From Chloracidobacterium sp. (GTDB taxonomy: Bacteria; Acidobacteriota; Blastocatellia; Pyrinomonadales; Pyrinomonadaceae), in contig JADJWM010000003.1 of the NCBI GenBank assembly GCA_016716365.1, forward strand, positions 1-64,000: a DNA stretch of 64,000 nucleotides, written 5' to 3'. The translations under genes were made by a program, and so were the position numbers. The notes under the pieces were generated by a model. The model saw only the letters and a program-made list of their open reading frames with translations, made no database searches and was not told where the DNA came from. Below, in pieces: positions 50,142 to 60,660 of this stretch. Every line of letters starts with the position of its first letter. The stretch's first letter is position 1.

Positions 50142-51431
50142 ATGGCAAATCCGATGGCCGATGAGATGCGGCGTTTTAAGGGCAGCGACGAGAAAAATCC
50201 GTTCGAGGCGATGAGTGAACGGTTCGACCGGGCCGCCCAATTGCTCGGGCTCGACCCGGATCTTTATGCCGTGATGCGCGTGCCAAGCCGCGAGATCAAG
50301 GTCTATGTGCCGGTAAAGATGGACACGGGGCACATACAGGTATTCGAGGGGTTTCGCGTGCAGCACAACTTTGCCCGCGGCCCGGCAAAAGGCGGAATCC
50401 GTTATGCGCCGGATGTGTCGCTCGACGAGGTAAAGGCCCTTTCGGCGTGGATGACGTGGAAGTGTGCCGTTGTGAATGTCCCTTTTGGCGGGGGCAAGGG
50501 CGGCATTATCTGTAACCCGCAGCAGATGTCCGATGGGGAGCTCGAACGCCTGACCAGACGCTATACGGCGGAACTGATCGATTTTATCGGTCCCGACAAG
50601 GACGTACCCGCTCCAGACATGAATACGAACGAGCAGACCATGGCATGGATCATGGACACCTACTCGATGCATGCCCGGCACACGGTGACGGCGGTCGTCA
50701 CGGGAAAGCCGGTCGCGTTGGGCGGCTCGCTGGGGCGGCGAGAGGCGACGGGCCGCGGCGTCCTTTTCTGCGTGAATGAAGCGATCAAGAGATTCAACCT
50801 AAAGCCCGAGGACACGTCAGTCGTCGTCCAGGGAGCCGGCAATGTCGGAGGCATCGGCGCTCAACTCATGCAGGAACAGGGGTATAAGGTCGTCGCGATC
50901 TCCGATATTGGGAGCGGTATCTACAATTCGAACGGATTGGATATTCCGGTCGTGCTCGATTATCTCAAGCGAAACCGGACACTTGAGGGCTTCCCCGAGG
51001 CCGACCAGGTCTCGAACAAAGACCTGCTCGAGCTACCGTGCGATGTGCTTACTCCTTGCGCGACCGAGAATCAGATCACTTCGGAAAACGCGGACCGGAT
51101 CCAGTGCAAGATCCTTGCAGAAGGTGCCAATGGACCAACCACGCCCAAGGCTGATAAGATATTGCACGATAAAGGGATATTCGTTGTCCCCGACATACTT
51201 GCGAACGCCGGCGGCGTCACGGTCTCGTATTTCGAATGGGTCCAGGACCGGATGGGCTTTTTCTGGCCCGAAAGCCAGGTAAATTCGCGGCTTGAGGAGC
51301 AGATGGTCGCAAGTTTCAACGAATTAGCGCATTACGCGAGCAAACATGACGTGGATTCGCGTACGGCGGCCTACATGCTCGCGATCGACCGGGTCGCTTA
51401 CGATACCCGAATGAGAGGCATTTATGCCTGA
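50142..51431 (+). CDS. gdhA: Glutamate dehydrogenase
   Basis: Hexameric glutamate dehydrogenase of 429 residues, linking 2-oxoglutarate and ammonium to glutamate. The substrate motif VPFGGGKGGIICNP contains the catalytic Lys, PAPDMNTNEQTMAWIMDTYS follows, and the Rossmann motif VVQGAGNVGGIGAQL binds the cofactor. The length fits the NAD-type or dual-specific Glu/Leu/Phe/Val dehydrogenase family rather than the longer enterobacterial NADP enzyme; cofactor choice is uncertain. GGAGAAG precedes the ATG. Monocistronic. Confidence 0.92.
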   Translation: MANPMADEMRRFKGSDEKNPFEAMSERFDRAAQLLGLDPDLYAVMRVPSREIKVYVPVKMDTGHIQVFEGFRVQHNFARGPAKGGIRYAPDVSLDEVKALSAWMTWKCAVVNVPFGGGKGGIICNPQQMSDGELERLTRRYTAELIDFIGPDKDVPAPDMNTNEQTMAWIMDTYSMHARHTVTAVVTGKPVALGGSLGRREATGRGVLFCVNEAIKRFNLKPEDTSVVVQGAGNVGGIGAQLMQEQGYKVVAISDIGSGIYNSNGLDIPVVLDYLKRNRTLEGFPEADQVSNKDLLELPCDVLTPCATENQITSENADRIQCKILAEGANGPTTPKADKILHDKGIFVVPDILANAGGVTVSYFEWVQDRMGFFWPESQVNSRLEEQMVASFNELAHYASKHDVDSRTAAYMLAIDRVAYDTRMRGIYA

Positions 51432-51726
51432 ACTAAGTTTCTGCTAATACCTTAAAAACACTTGATTTTAAGGATTAGTTACGCTAAGGTCTAAACGAGG
51501 GAAATGGAAGCGGCGAAACAATGTCCCCTCGCCGTCACCGTTTTCGTTGTTTTACTTGCTTAAATTGAAACACTATTGCCCGCGTGCCGAGACGTGCCTA
51601 TGGTCATTTTGGCAAGCCCGAGGGCATATGTAATAATTACGTGGTCTCGACGCAAATCTTGGAACTAAAGAAGAAGTTCAGGAGCGCGGCTGCGAACTGA
51701 AACATTTATCACGGCGGAGGAGAATA
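51432..51726. other. Intergenic region upstream of the OmpA-like gene
   Basis: About 295 bases with no gene. The end carries the ribosome site GGAGGAG before the ATG at 51727, and an AGTTC / GAACT inverted pair lies near 51678-51701. Nothing else is recognised. Confidence 0.4.
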
Positions 51727-54188
51727 ATGAAACTCGCTTATAGAGTACTGATTGCTACGCTGGTCTTGCTGGTCTTTGTATTTGCGGCATCAGCCCAGAC
51801 TATAAAGAACGCAAAATCGGAGAAAGATGCCAGGAACACGGCACCTACTGTCGGAACCGGCGGTTCGATGGGCGGTCCGACCGGACTGTTCACTGTTTAT
51901 GACGGACAAGTCCTGCGTAGGGGCGAGTTCACTTTTAGCGGAGCCTACAGCAATTACGACCGGGATCCCGGGGATGTTGACATCATGGAACTCCCGGTCA
52001 GCTTCCAGGTAGGCGTCACCGACTACTTTGAATTGTTTTTCAACACGGATGCTTACCGTGGAATCAAGGTCAATTCACCTGCTAATCTATCAAGCTTTTA
52101 CCTGCCGAATTCCCAGTTGGTGCTCGGAGGTGTCCTGCAAAGCGGGCCAGCCATCGTCCTTGCCCCGAGTGGCCCGGGGGCCGGACCGCTAGAGGGCCTT
52201 TCGATCTATCGCCCGACCGGGACGCAGCCCTATATTCTGTTCCCGTATGTAGGTGGAACAGCCGGTTCGTTCGGCCTTCCTTTCTCGGGCCCGTCGTTCG
52301 GGTTCCCAGCGGGAACGAATGCGACCTTGGGCCCGCCGACAGCTGGCGGCGACGGCGCTGACAACTTCCCGGGGATAGGTTCTCCGTTCGGCAGCATCCT
52401 GCCGGGCGTCGTTTTCCAAACGGCCTGCAGCAATGGTGCGGCTCAATGCCCGGCCATCGCTTCGGCCCCGTCGGTCTTCTCGTCGAGACCGATCTACCTG
52501 CCTGATGCACCGTTCATTAATCGGCGTTACGGTGAATCTGCCTTCAACACGTTCACGTTCGGCGGCAAGGTTCGCTTCACCAACGTGAATAATCCGGTCG
52601 GTGTCGGGATCGTGGCTTACTACCGTGCCAATTACGACAACGCAGGAAGTTTTGGCGGATTCAACCAGATGCTCGGAGGATCGAGTGCCGGTTCGAATCG
52701 CGGCGACCTGGGCGGCTTCCTTTTTCTTGACGCCCGCGTTGCACGGTGGATGAACGTCTCAGGAAACGTCGGCTATCACTGGAACGGCGACGTCAGGGGC
52801 GATTTCCCGGGCGGGACCTTTACATTGCTTGATCGGCCCGATGAATTCCTCGTGGCCGGCGGTATCGATTTTCCGGTCAACAAGTACTTCCAGCCCATCG
52901 TCGAGGGACGTGTTCTTCGCTACGTTGGCGGCAGGACGCCTAATGCGTACGAGCAGCATCCGATCGATTTTCTCGCCGGTGCCAGGATCCACGTAAACAG
53001 GTTCTTCGGTATTGGTTTTGCCTACCGGATGAACGTGAATCAGCAGGATTCTGACAGCTTTGACGAAGATTCGTCGAGGTCGCACTCGGTCGTTTTGCCC
53101 TGCAACAACTTCGGGTCGACGTTCGGCACCCAGGGTGAGAGCTGTTCTCCGGTCACGGTGACGCGAACCATCGCGGGTGTGCCGCCGGGCTTCCGCACTT
53201 CGTCGGACCCGCACGGAGCTATCTTCCAGTTGTGGGCCGGCCGACGGAATCCGCGGCAGGGCGAGATCGAGAACAAATGGGCCAATGTCACCGCTTTGTC
53301 GGTCAGCGATTCGGAGATCGTGCTTCCGTGTCCGGGTACGCGGGCCCCGGAAGGTACTTGTAACGACAGCACGACGGTCAATGTCAACACGACCGCAGTT
53401 GATCCGGAGAATGATGTATTACCTATAACTACACCGTTTCGGGCGGACGCATCGTCGGAACCGGTGCAAATGTTCAATGGGATCTGAGCGGTCTTCAGCC
53501 GGGTTCATATACGATCACGGCGGGCGTTGATGACGGGTGCGGCCTTTGCGGCCAGACCCAGACCCAGACGGTTCGCGTCGTTGAATGTCCGAACTGCACG
53601 CGTCCGTGCGAATGTGCGACCATCTCGGTCACCGGACCGGCAGGCATCACGCAGCCGGGTGAAGCAATGACCTTCACGGCGACGGTCACCGGCGGAACGG
53701 CCTCGAACCTGACATACAACTGGACCGTCACAGCCGGCACGATCGAATCGGGTCAGGGCACGCCCAGCATCACGGTCCGCACGACACGGGCGATGGCGAA
53801 TACAAGCGTCACCGCAACCGTTGACGTCGGCGGCCAGGATCCGGCATGTGATTGCCCGAGGACCGATTCGGAGACCGGCGGCGTTGCACCGAATCCTCAG
53901 CCTGTGCTTATCGACGAATTCGGCAAACTGCCGAACGACGATATCAGGGGCCGTCTCGACCTGTTCTTCGCCGAGTTGTCGAATAACCCGAATAACCAGG
54001 GTTACATCATCAACTACGGTGACGATCGCGACGTCGCGGCACGCGAACGGTTGATCACCAACCACATCGCCTTCCGTAACTTCGACAGGTCAAGGATCAC
54101 GCTCGTAAGAGGCGGAACGCACGAATCCGGCGAGGTGTACACCAAGTTCTACCGTATACCTCCGGGTGCCGAGAATCCGGCTCCATAA
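51727..54188 (+). CDS. Outer-membrane barrel protein with Ig-like and OmpA-like tail, one frameshift
   Basis: Large envelope protein. Signal peptide (YRVLIATLVLLVFVFAASAQ), a barrel-like part with a VTDYFELFFNTD strand and long Gly/Pro-rich loops (to about residue 480), an Ig-like part (SVTGPAGITQPGEAMTFTAT) and a C-terminal OmpA-like alpha/beta domain (LIDEFGKLPNDDIRGRLDLFF; AARERLITNHIAFRNFDRSR). The first frame stops at 53487 with unrelated residues; restoring one base near 53421 (GTA-TTA-[A]CC-TAT-AAC) reads L-T-Y-N-Y-T-V-S-G-G and joins the frame ending at 54188, giving about 820 residues. The gene is probably intact in the cell. Likely anchors to peptidoglycan; terminator at 54241. Confidence 0.75.
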
Positions 54189-54240
54189 GGACGCAGCATA
54201 GCTTCGTGCCAAACAGGGTACGAACATTTGTAACCAAAGT

Positions 54241-54274
54241 GGGCCCCTTCGAAAGAGGGGCCCTCTTTCCTTTT
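54241..54274 (+). terminator. Intrinsic terminator of the OmpA-like gene
   Basis: Perfect 8-bp stem GGGCCCCT / AGGGGCCC (54241-54248 with 54256-54263), 7-base loop, then TCTTTCCTTTT. Confidence 0.8.
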
Positions 54275-54487
54275 GTCACCGGTTTCCGGCCCATTTTCGA
54301 TGCTTAACGGCTTAATGGGAATGAATACCCGGCCGGCAGTCCACAGGCCGGCTATCCGTACGCGGCCGAAAAAAGTTTTACAATGGCGGCCGAATTTTGT
54401 AGGATTTAATCAATGCGAGCGTTCTTCGCCCTTTCTTTTCATTCTTAAAATAAGCGGGTCGTGTCAGGTAGGAAGCAAACTGCGTTG

Positions 54488-54538
54488 CGGTGTCTTCATC
54501 TGAACTGACGAGGCCCGCCGCAGCCCTGCTAGACACCG
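54488..54538 (+). promoter_or_regulatory. Leader stem-loop before the BNR-repeat gene
   Basis: Long-range 8-bp stem CGGTGTCT / AGACACCG (54488-54495 with 54531-54538) enclosing 35 bases, 12 bases before the ATG at 54551. The rest of the 276-base gap shows only a GCCGGC repeat pair near 54335-54355. No known riboswitch class matches. Confidence 0.3.
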
Positions 54539-54550
54539 AGATTAGAAATT

Positions 54551-56723
54551 ATGCGAAAGCAAGTAACGATCTTCAAAAAGGTTTGCCCGCCCTTCCGAAC
54601 CGGCAGCGTATTGGTGCTGATCTTTGCAATGTTCGCGACCGCATTCCCTGACGATCCGGTCGAACGGAACGTGTTCACCGATCCGGGCGGCCTGTCGCGA
54701 TGGTCGGTTCTTGGCCCGTCGGGCGGGGATGTCCGGGCGGTCGAGATCGACCCTCGGGACAAGAACAAGATCTATATCTCAACAATGGACGGGCAGATCC
54801 ACGTATCCGAGGACGCCGGCCGATCCTGGCGAATGCTCGTCAAATTCGATGTCCCGCAACTCGTACTGGACCAGCTCTTGGTGGACAGCCGTGATTCGAA
54901 CGTGATCTATGCATCTGGGCATCGCGGCAAGCTTCCGGGGGGCTTCTTTAAGACGACAGACGGCGGCCGCACGTGGAAGGAAGCAAAAGACCTGCGCGAA
55001 CAGGCGATCCATGCGATGACACAGGCCGCGTTCGACCCGAATATCCTTTTTGTCGGTACCAAGAACGGTATTTTCGTATCGAAGGACTCGGGCGACGATT
55101 GGGACCGGATCGATTCCGCGACCATGCCGCTTGACATCAATTCGATGGCGATCGACCCGCGCAACATCAACACGATCTACGCGGGGACCACGTGGCGGCC
55201 ATATAAATCGACCGATAGCGGAAAAAGCTGGCGGCTGATCAAGACCGGAATGATCGACGACTCGGATGTTTTCGCGATAACTATCAACAACGGTAACAAC
55301 GAACACCTGATCGCCTCGGCCTGCAGCGGAATCTACGAGTCGCTCAACGGCGGCGAGAAATGGCGTAAGATCCAGGGCATCCCTTCCACCTCACGCCGGA
55401 CCCGCGACATCCTGCAGCATCCGTCGGTTCCGGGAACCGGTTTATGCCGCAACAACCCAGGGTTTCTGGATGTCCACGAACGGCGGGCGTACGTGGATCA
55501 TGACGACTCCAAGGACGCTTGAGATCAACTCTATCGCGGTTCACCCGGATGAGCCGAAGCGGGTGTTTATTGGGACGAACAACTTCGGCGTGATGGTCTC
55601 GAACGACGGCGGGCGGAATTTCGTTCCGGCCAACGACAGCTTCACGAGCCGCTTCACTTATACAGTCACGCCCGATCTTTCCCAGAAGGGCCGGCTTTAT
55701 GCGACCACAAAGAATACAAGCACGAGCGGCGGTTTCGTATTTATAAGCGATGACGGCGGGGCGACCTGGACGCAGGCAAAGGGCCTCGACGTGAATCGCG
55801 TTTCGGCGTTTTCGATACTTCAGGACAGCGTCGACAACAACAAGCTTTATCTTGGAACGAACCTCGGAATGTTCCGCTCGCTCGACCGGGGGCTCACATG
55901 GACGCCGGTGACATATCCGGCCCCGCCGAAAAAGCCGGTGGCGAGGACCGTCCGGGGGCGCAAGCGGGCTCCGGCGGCAAAAGCACCAGTTAAACCTGCG
56001 GCTGTTGTGAATAAAGCCGTGCAGGAACTTGTGCCGATCGCCAATGAGACGGTCAAGGTGCTTGTGCACACTCAAGACGAGAAGAACGGCATCCTTGCGG
56101 GAACGGAAAAGGGCCTTTACAGAACTTACGACATAATAAAGGGCTGGGAGAAGATCACTTTCGGCGAGGGCATCAACCATAATGTTTTCGCGATCGCGGC
56201 CTCGCCGCTCGTGCCGGGAACGATCTGGGTCGGGACGGCAACTTCCGGGGTGATCGTGTCCGAGGACAACGGCGAAACGTGGCGAAAGGTCGAAGCGACG
56301 CCGGCGAACATACCTATCAGTTCGATCGCGATCGACCCGAAGCGGCCCAACAACATCTACGTCGGCACCATCCACTCGCTCTATTTGAGCCGGGACGGCG
56401 GCCGTGCTTGGACTCGTCGAGGCGGCAACCTTCCGCTTGGCAACTTCACCAGCATCCTGATCGATCCTCGCAACCCCGATGACATCGTCGTTTCGAGTGC
56501 TCTCGAGAATGACGGCGGTGTCTACTATTCAAAAGACGCCGGGGCCAATTGGAAGCGTTTCGATTCGAAGGACCTTAAGCTTCCGTCACGGCGGGTCTGG
56601 TCGATGGCATTCGACCCGACCGATGCCGACCGTATTTATGCCGGGACTCATTCGTCTGGTGTTTACCTGATCAACAGGAACCTCAGCGATGAAAGCGCGT
56701 CGACCACGGCGGTAAACAAATGA
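54551..56723 (+). CDS. BNR/sialidase-fold repeat protein, exported, one frameshift
   Basis: Secreted propeller protein of about 723 residues with many BNR/Asp-box-type repeats (VSEDAGRSWRM, TTDGGRTWKEA, STNGGRTWIM, SDDGGATWTQ, SRDGGRAWTRR), like glycosyl-hydrolase-free VPS10/sortilin-type domains. Signal peptide GSVLVLIFAMFATAF. The first frame ends at 55522; dropping one G near 55440 (ACC-GTT-TAT) gives P-G-T-V-Y-A-A-T-T-Q-G-F-W and continues to 56723. A Pro/Lys/Ala-rich linker lies near residue 460. No sialidase catalytic residues are evident. Ends with a strong terminator. Confidence 0.78.
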
Positions 56724-56747
56724 TCTCCCCCGATCCGTGATAGTTTG

Positions 56748-56775
56748 AAGGCGGTGCCTGCGCACCGCCTTTTTG
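56748..56775 (+). terminator. Intrinsic terminator after the BNR-repeat gene
   Basis: Perfect 10-bp stem AAGGCGGTGC / GCACCGCCTT with a CTGC loop (56748-56771), followed by T4G. Confidence 0.85.
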
Positions 56776-56842
56776 TTGGCCGTTTTGAACTTGCGGGCCG
56801 CGAATCTATAATCGAAATCACCGTTTGGAGAATTGGTTGCCG

Positions 56843-58523
56843 ATGCACGAAAGCGGTCAGTCAAGGTTGCCGGCCCGGCATTTCGCCGGGATCGATAGCC
56901 TTCCGTTCTCGAAGCTGCCCGGGCAATCAGGGCTTTTTATCGATTATCAGGACGACCTTAAAAGCCTTAGGCATTATTATCCGAACGCGCCCGGATCCTA
57001 TCGCAACCTAACGTCGTCAAAAGGAGAGGTGCTGTCAGGTTATTCTTCCGACCGCGGTCTGCTTTGCGATTCGCTGTTGGAGATAAATCGCTCCTATGAA
57101 GCGGCGGAATCCGTAACTGCCGCGATCGGGAAACTCCGAAAGCCGGACACGGTGGCGGTTCTCACCGGTCAGCAGGCGGGCCTTTTTACCGGGCCGATCT
57201 ATTCGATCTACAAAGCCGTGACCGCGATACGGTTGGCAGAATATCTTAACGAGAACGGCGTGGCGGCCGTGCCCGTATTTTGGGCAGCGACCGAAGACCA
57301 CGACCATGAAGAAGTCTCGAATACGTTCTTCATCGATGCTTCGGACCAGCTCTTTGAATGCAAGGTCACTTTTCCACCGGAGGCAAAAGGGAACTCGGTC
57401 GGACACTTTCTGCTCGATCAAACAACCTTAGCCGCGGTTACCGCGATGTTCGAACGTCTTCGGCCGTCAGAGTTCAGCGGTGAACTTAAGGAGTTCCTAT
57501 CAAGTATCTGGAGGCCTGGCTCGACCCTCGGGGACGCGTTTTGCCGGACAATGGCGGCTTTGCTTGGCCGCTACGGCCTCATCATGGCCGACCCGCACCA
57601 CACAGGGTTGAAGAAACTGGCCGCGCCCGTTTATGCAAAAGCGATCGAGCTCAGGCAGGAGGTGAGCCGGGCTTTGACAGCCCGCGGAAAAGAACTGAAC
57701 GGTGATGGTTACCACGCCCAGGTGGAGGTCACGCCCGACCACATTCCTCTGTTCTGGCATGATGATGAAGGCCGAAGGCTCGCGCTTCGACAGTCGGATA
57801 ACGGCAGTGTGAGGGTGAAGGGGACCGGGTCGAGCTTTACCGCTGCCGAATTGGTTCGATCGGCATCGGACGAACCGGACCGCTTCAGCCCGGCGGTGAT
57901 GCTTCGGCCGGTCGTCCAGGACCATATTTTCCCGACGATCTGCTATGTCGGCGGGGCGGCCGAGGTGGCCTATTTCGCCCAGAACAGTGAGGTGTACCGC
58001 GTGCTAGGCAAGCGGGCAACACCGATAGTTCATCGGCAGAGCCTCACGTTCGTAGAATCTCGGCATCGCCGAGCGATGGAAAGATACGATCTTCGATTCG
58101 ATCAAATGTTGGCCGGAAGAGAAAAAGTGATCCCGCAAAAGATCGACGAACTCATCGATCCGGAGCTTGCACAGGCGTTTGACAACGCCGAGGCGACGAT
58201 ATTTCGCGAGTTGGATCGGCTTGAACAGGCGTTGACAAGATTTCGATGTGACGCTCGTCGCCGGACTCAAGACCAGACGGCGAAAGATCGCTTATCATCT
58301 GGCCTCTACGCGAAAAAACTATCACAATCGGCGGATGGAATCGGACGAGACCGCTGTCCGCCGTTTAAGAGCGGCTTTCGAATCGTTGCTGCCCGCCGGA
58401 GGCTTGCAGGAGCGGAGCCTGAACGTGTTTTATTTCTTGAACCGGATCGGCCCGGGTTTTATCGATTCGATCTATGACGCTGTTGACCTCGACGACCGGG
58501 GGCATCGCGTCGCTTATTTATAG
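56843..58523 (+). CDS. bshC: Bacillithiol biosynthesis cysteine-adding enzyme BshC, one frameshift
   Basis: BshC of about 559 residues, which adds cysteine to GlcN-malate in the last step of bacillithiol synthesis. Diagnostic segments: VLTGQQAGLFTGPIYSIYKA, PVFWAATEDHDHEEVSNTFF and SLTFVESRHRRAMERYDL. After TRF the frame breaks: dropping one C at 58244 gives R-F-D-V-T-L-V-A and the conserved tail (KIAYHLASTRKNYHNR, LLPAGGLQERSLNVFYFLNR) to the stop at 58523, one base before mutL. ATG at 56843 chosen; GGAGA upstream. The cell probably uses bacillithiol as low-molecular-weight thiol if this copy is functional. Confidence 0.85.
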
Positions 58524-58524
58524 G

Positions 58525-60504
58525 ATGAACAAGATCAGGATATTGCCGGACCACCTTGCAAACCAGATCGCCGCGGGCGAGGTGGTAGAGCGGCCGGCTT
58601 CCGTGGTCAAGGAACTCGTCGAGAACGCCATCGATGCCGGTGCCGACCGCCTGAAGATCGAGATCGAACTGGGCGGCCGCCGCCTGATAAAGGTGACCGA
58701 CAACGGGTCGGGAATGGTGCGCGACGACGCAGTCCTGGCATTCGAACGCCACGCGACCTCCAAGATCCGTACGATGGAAGACCTTGGGATGATCAAGACT
58801 CTGGGCTTTCGCGGCGAGGCGCTGGCGTCGATCGCATCGGTTGCGAAGGTTCGCCTCACGTCGAAGACCGAAACTGAGACGGCGGCGACGGCGGTCTTGA
58901 TCGAGGGTGGAAGGCTGATCGACGTGAAAGATGCAGGACGCGACACGGGAACGACCATTTCGGTCCGTGACCTTTTTTTCAACACGCCCGCTCGCCGTAA
59001 ATTCATGCGGTCCGAGGCGACCGAAAACTACCATATTGCCAGCATCGTTACCCACTATGCCCTTGCCCACCCTGAAATTGCCTTCGATCTGATAAACAAC
59101 GGCCGCGAGGTGCTCACTGCTTCCCCGGCCCGAAACCTGAGAGAACGCACATTCCAGATCTTCGGTGCTGGTCTGCTCGACAGCCTTCTTCCCGTTGCCG
59201 GCGGCCGCGAGTTCGTCGCAAAGGTGTCGGGGTTCGTGTCGGCACCACGAGAACGCCGCACGAACCGCGACTCACAGTATTATTTTGTGAATGGGCGTTA
59301 CGTCCGGGATAAGACCATTGCGAACGGGCTGGCCGAAGGGTTTCGATCGATCTTGCCGCACGGGGTCTATCCGGTGGCGTTCCTTTTCATCGACGTACCG
59401 GTCGAAGAGATCGATGTGAATGTCCATCCGGCAAAGACCGAGATTCGATTTCGGCGAAGCGAGGCTGTGAAAGACGTGATAGCCGAGGCGATAAGGTCCT
59501 CGCTTGCACAGGCAGGCGTCGCCGCCCAGGAGCCTGACACGATTTCCGAAACTGCCGCTTTTGAACCGGCCGAGCTCAAGGCCGAACCTGGCCGTTTTCC
59601 AGAGACCGACGAGACCGCTCGATCTCAAGGGACACTTGATCTTCCGCAAGTGCCTGAATCGTTTACCGCACGTGCCGTTGGTGCCGGGGCCGGGCCGGCT
59701 GCCGATAACGAGGCGGCGATGCCCTCCGCCGATCGCGGCCCCGCCGGTGGCGAAGTCAGCTTTGAACATGACTTTTCGGCCGAGTTCGAACAGGCGGCTG
59801 AGAAGCGCTCCGAACCCTACGCGCGAGAGCTTTCGGCCGAACCTATAGCACAGGAAGTCGGAGTGATACCGCCGCTGAACTCGGCTGCTGGTCTGGTTCG
59901 CGAAGGATCAGTCGAGGATGTTTCGCGATCAAAGATCAAGCCGATCGACCAGCTTCACGAAAGCTTCATTATTGCGGTCGATGATGAGGGGCTTCTTCTC
60001 ATCGATCAGCATGTCGCTCACGAAAGGATCCTATTCGACAAATTCAGAACGAAGGAATCTGAGCGCCCGATCGAATCTCAGAATCTCCTGCTTCCCGAAA
60101 CCCTCGACCTGACCCCGGCCCAGGCCGAAGTTTTCCAGATGATCGAGGATGATCTAGCCGGACTGGGATTTGGCCTGATGAGGCTTTCGGGACGGACGGT
60201 GGCGATAAAGTCGATCCCGACGGACCTGCCGCCAGCTGAAGCACGCAACCTCCTGGCCGAGATACTTGATTCTATCGAGTCGGACAAGCGACGAGGCGCG
60301 AAGGCCGTTTTTCGCGACAGCATTGCGGCGAGCCTCGCGTGCAAGGCTGCGGTCAAGATAAATATGAAGCTGACACCGGAAAAGATGCAGTGGCTGATCG
60401 ACGGGCTGCTGCAGACTTCCTCGCCGACCACCTGTCCACACGGCCGGCCGGTAATACTTAGGCTGACGATGAAGGATATCGAAAAGGGATTTCACCGGAG
60501 CTAA
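58525..60504 (+). CDS. mutL: DNA mismatch repair protein MutL
   Basis: MutL of about 659 residues. GHKL ATPase motifs: ELVENAIDAGAD, DNGSGMVRDD and GFRGEALASIASV. The middle linker (about 340-460) is acidic and Pro/Ala-rich. The C-terminal dimer domain has IDQHVAHERILFDKF, ACKAAV and CPHGRP, so it belongs to the endonuclease-bearing MutL type, although the DQHA-x2-E-x4-E motif has Val for Ala and Asp for the last Glu. Start is the ATG at 58525, one base after bshC; the two are co-transcribed. Intact, in contrast to the flanking genes. Confidence 0.93.
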   Translation: MNKIRILPDHLANQIAAGEVVERPASVVKELVENAIDAGADRLKIEIELGGRRLIKVTDNGSGMVRDDAVLAFERHATSKIRTMEDLGMIKTLGFRGEALASIASVAKVRLTSKTETETAATAVLIEGGRLIDVKDAGRDTGTTISVRDLFFNTPARRKFMRSEATENYHIASIVTHYALAHPEIAFDLINNGREVLTASPARNLRERTFQIFGAGLLDSLLPVAGGREFVAKVSGFVSAPRERRTNRDSQYYFVNGRYVRDKTIANGLAEGFRSILPHGVYPVAFLFIDVPVEEIDVNVHPAKTEIRFRRSEAVKDVIAEAIRSSLAQAGVAAQEPDTISETAAFEPAELKAEPGRFPETDETARSQGTLDLPQVPESFTARAVGAGAGPAADNEAAMPSADRGPAGGEVSFEHDFSAEFEQAAEKRSEPYARELSAEPIAQEVGVIPPLNSAAGLVREGSVEDVSRSKIKPIDQLHESFIIAVDDEGLLLIDQHVAHERILFDKFRTKESERPIESQNLLLPETLDLTPAQAEVFQMIEDDLAGLGFGLMRLSGRTVAIKSIPTDLPPAEARNLLAEILDSIESDKRRGAKAVFRDSIAASLACKAAVKINMKLTPEKMQWLIDGLLQTSSPTTCPHGRPVILRLTMKDIEKGFHRS

Positions 60505-60506
60505 AA

Positions 60507-60647
60507 ATGCCCGCTGACAACAAGAAAAATGGTGTCATCTCTCCAGGACGGTCCGACGCGTTTTGGCGTCGCGTGTATCTTGCGGTCGTCGGTGTCACCT
60601 TCGTTGTGATAACCGGCTTGTGGGCATTCTCGCGTTTCTTTTCTTGA
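60507..60647 (+). CDS. Small single-span membrane protein
   Basis: 46-residue protein starting two bases after the mutL stop: MPADNKKNGVISPG start, a basic FWRRVYLAV turn, one TM helix (VVGVTFVVITGLWAFSRFF) and end. It lies directly before the symporter gene and may be an accessory to it, as small membrane proteins often are. No family recognised. It is a plausible gene by position and hydropathy only. Confidence 0.5.
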   Translation: MPADNKKNGVISPGRSDAFWRRVYLAVVGVTFVVITGLWAFSRFFS

Positions 60648-60660
60648 GGTATAACCGCCG

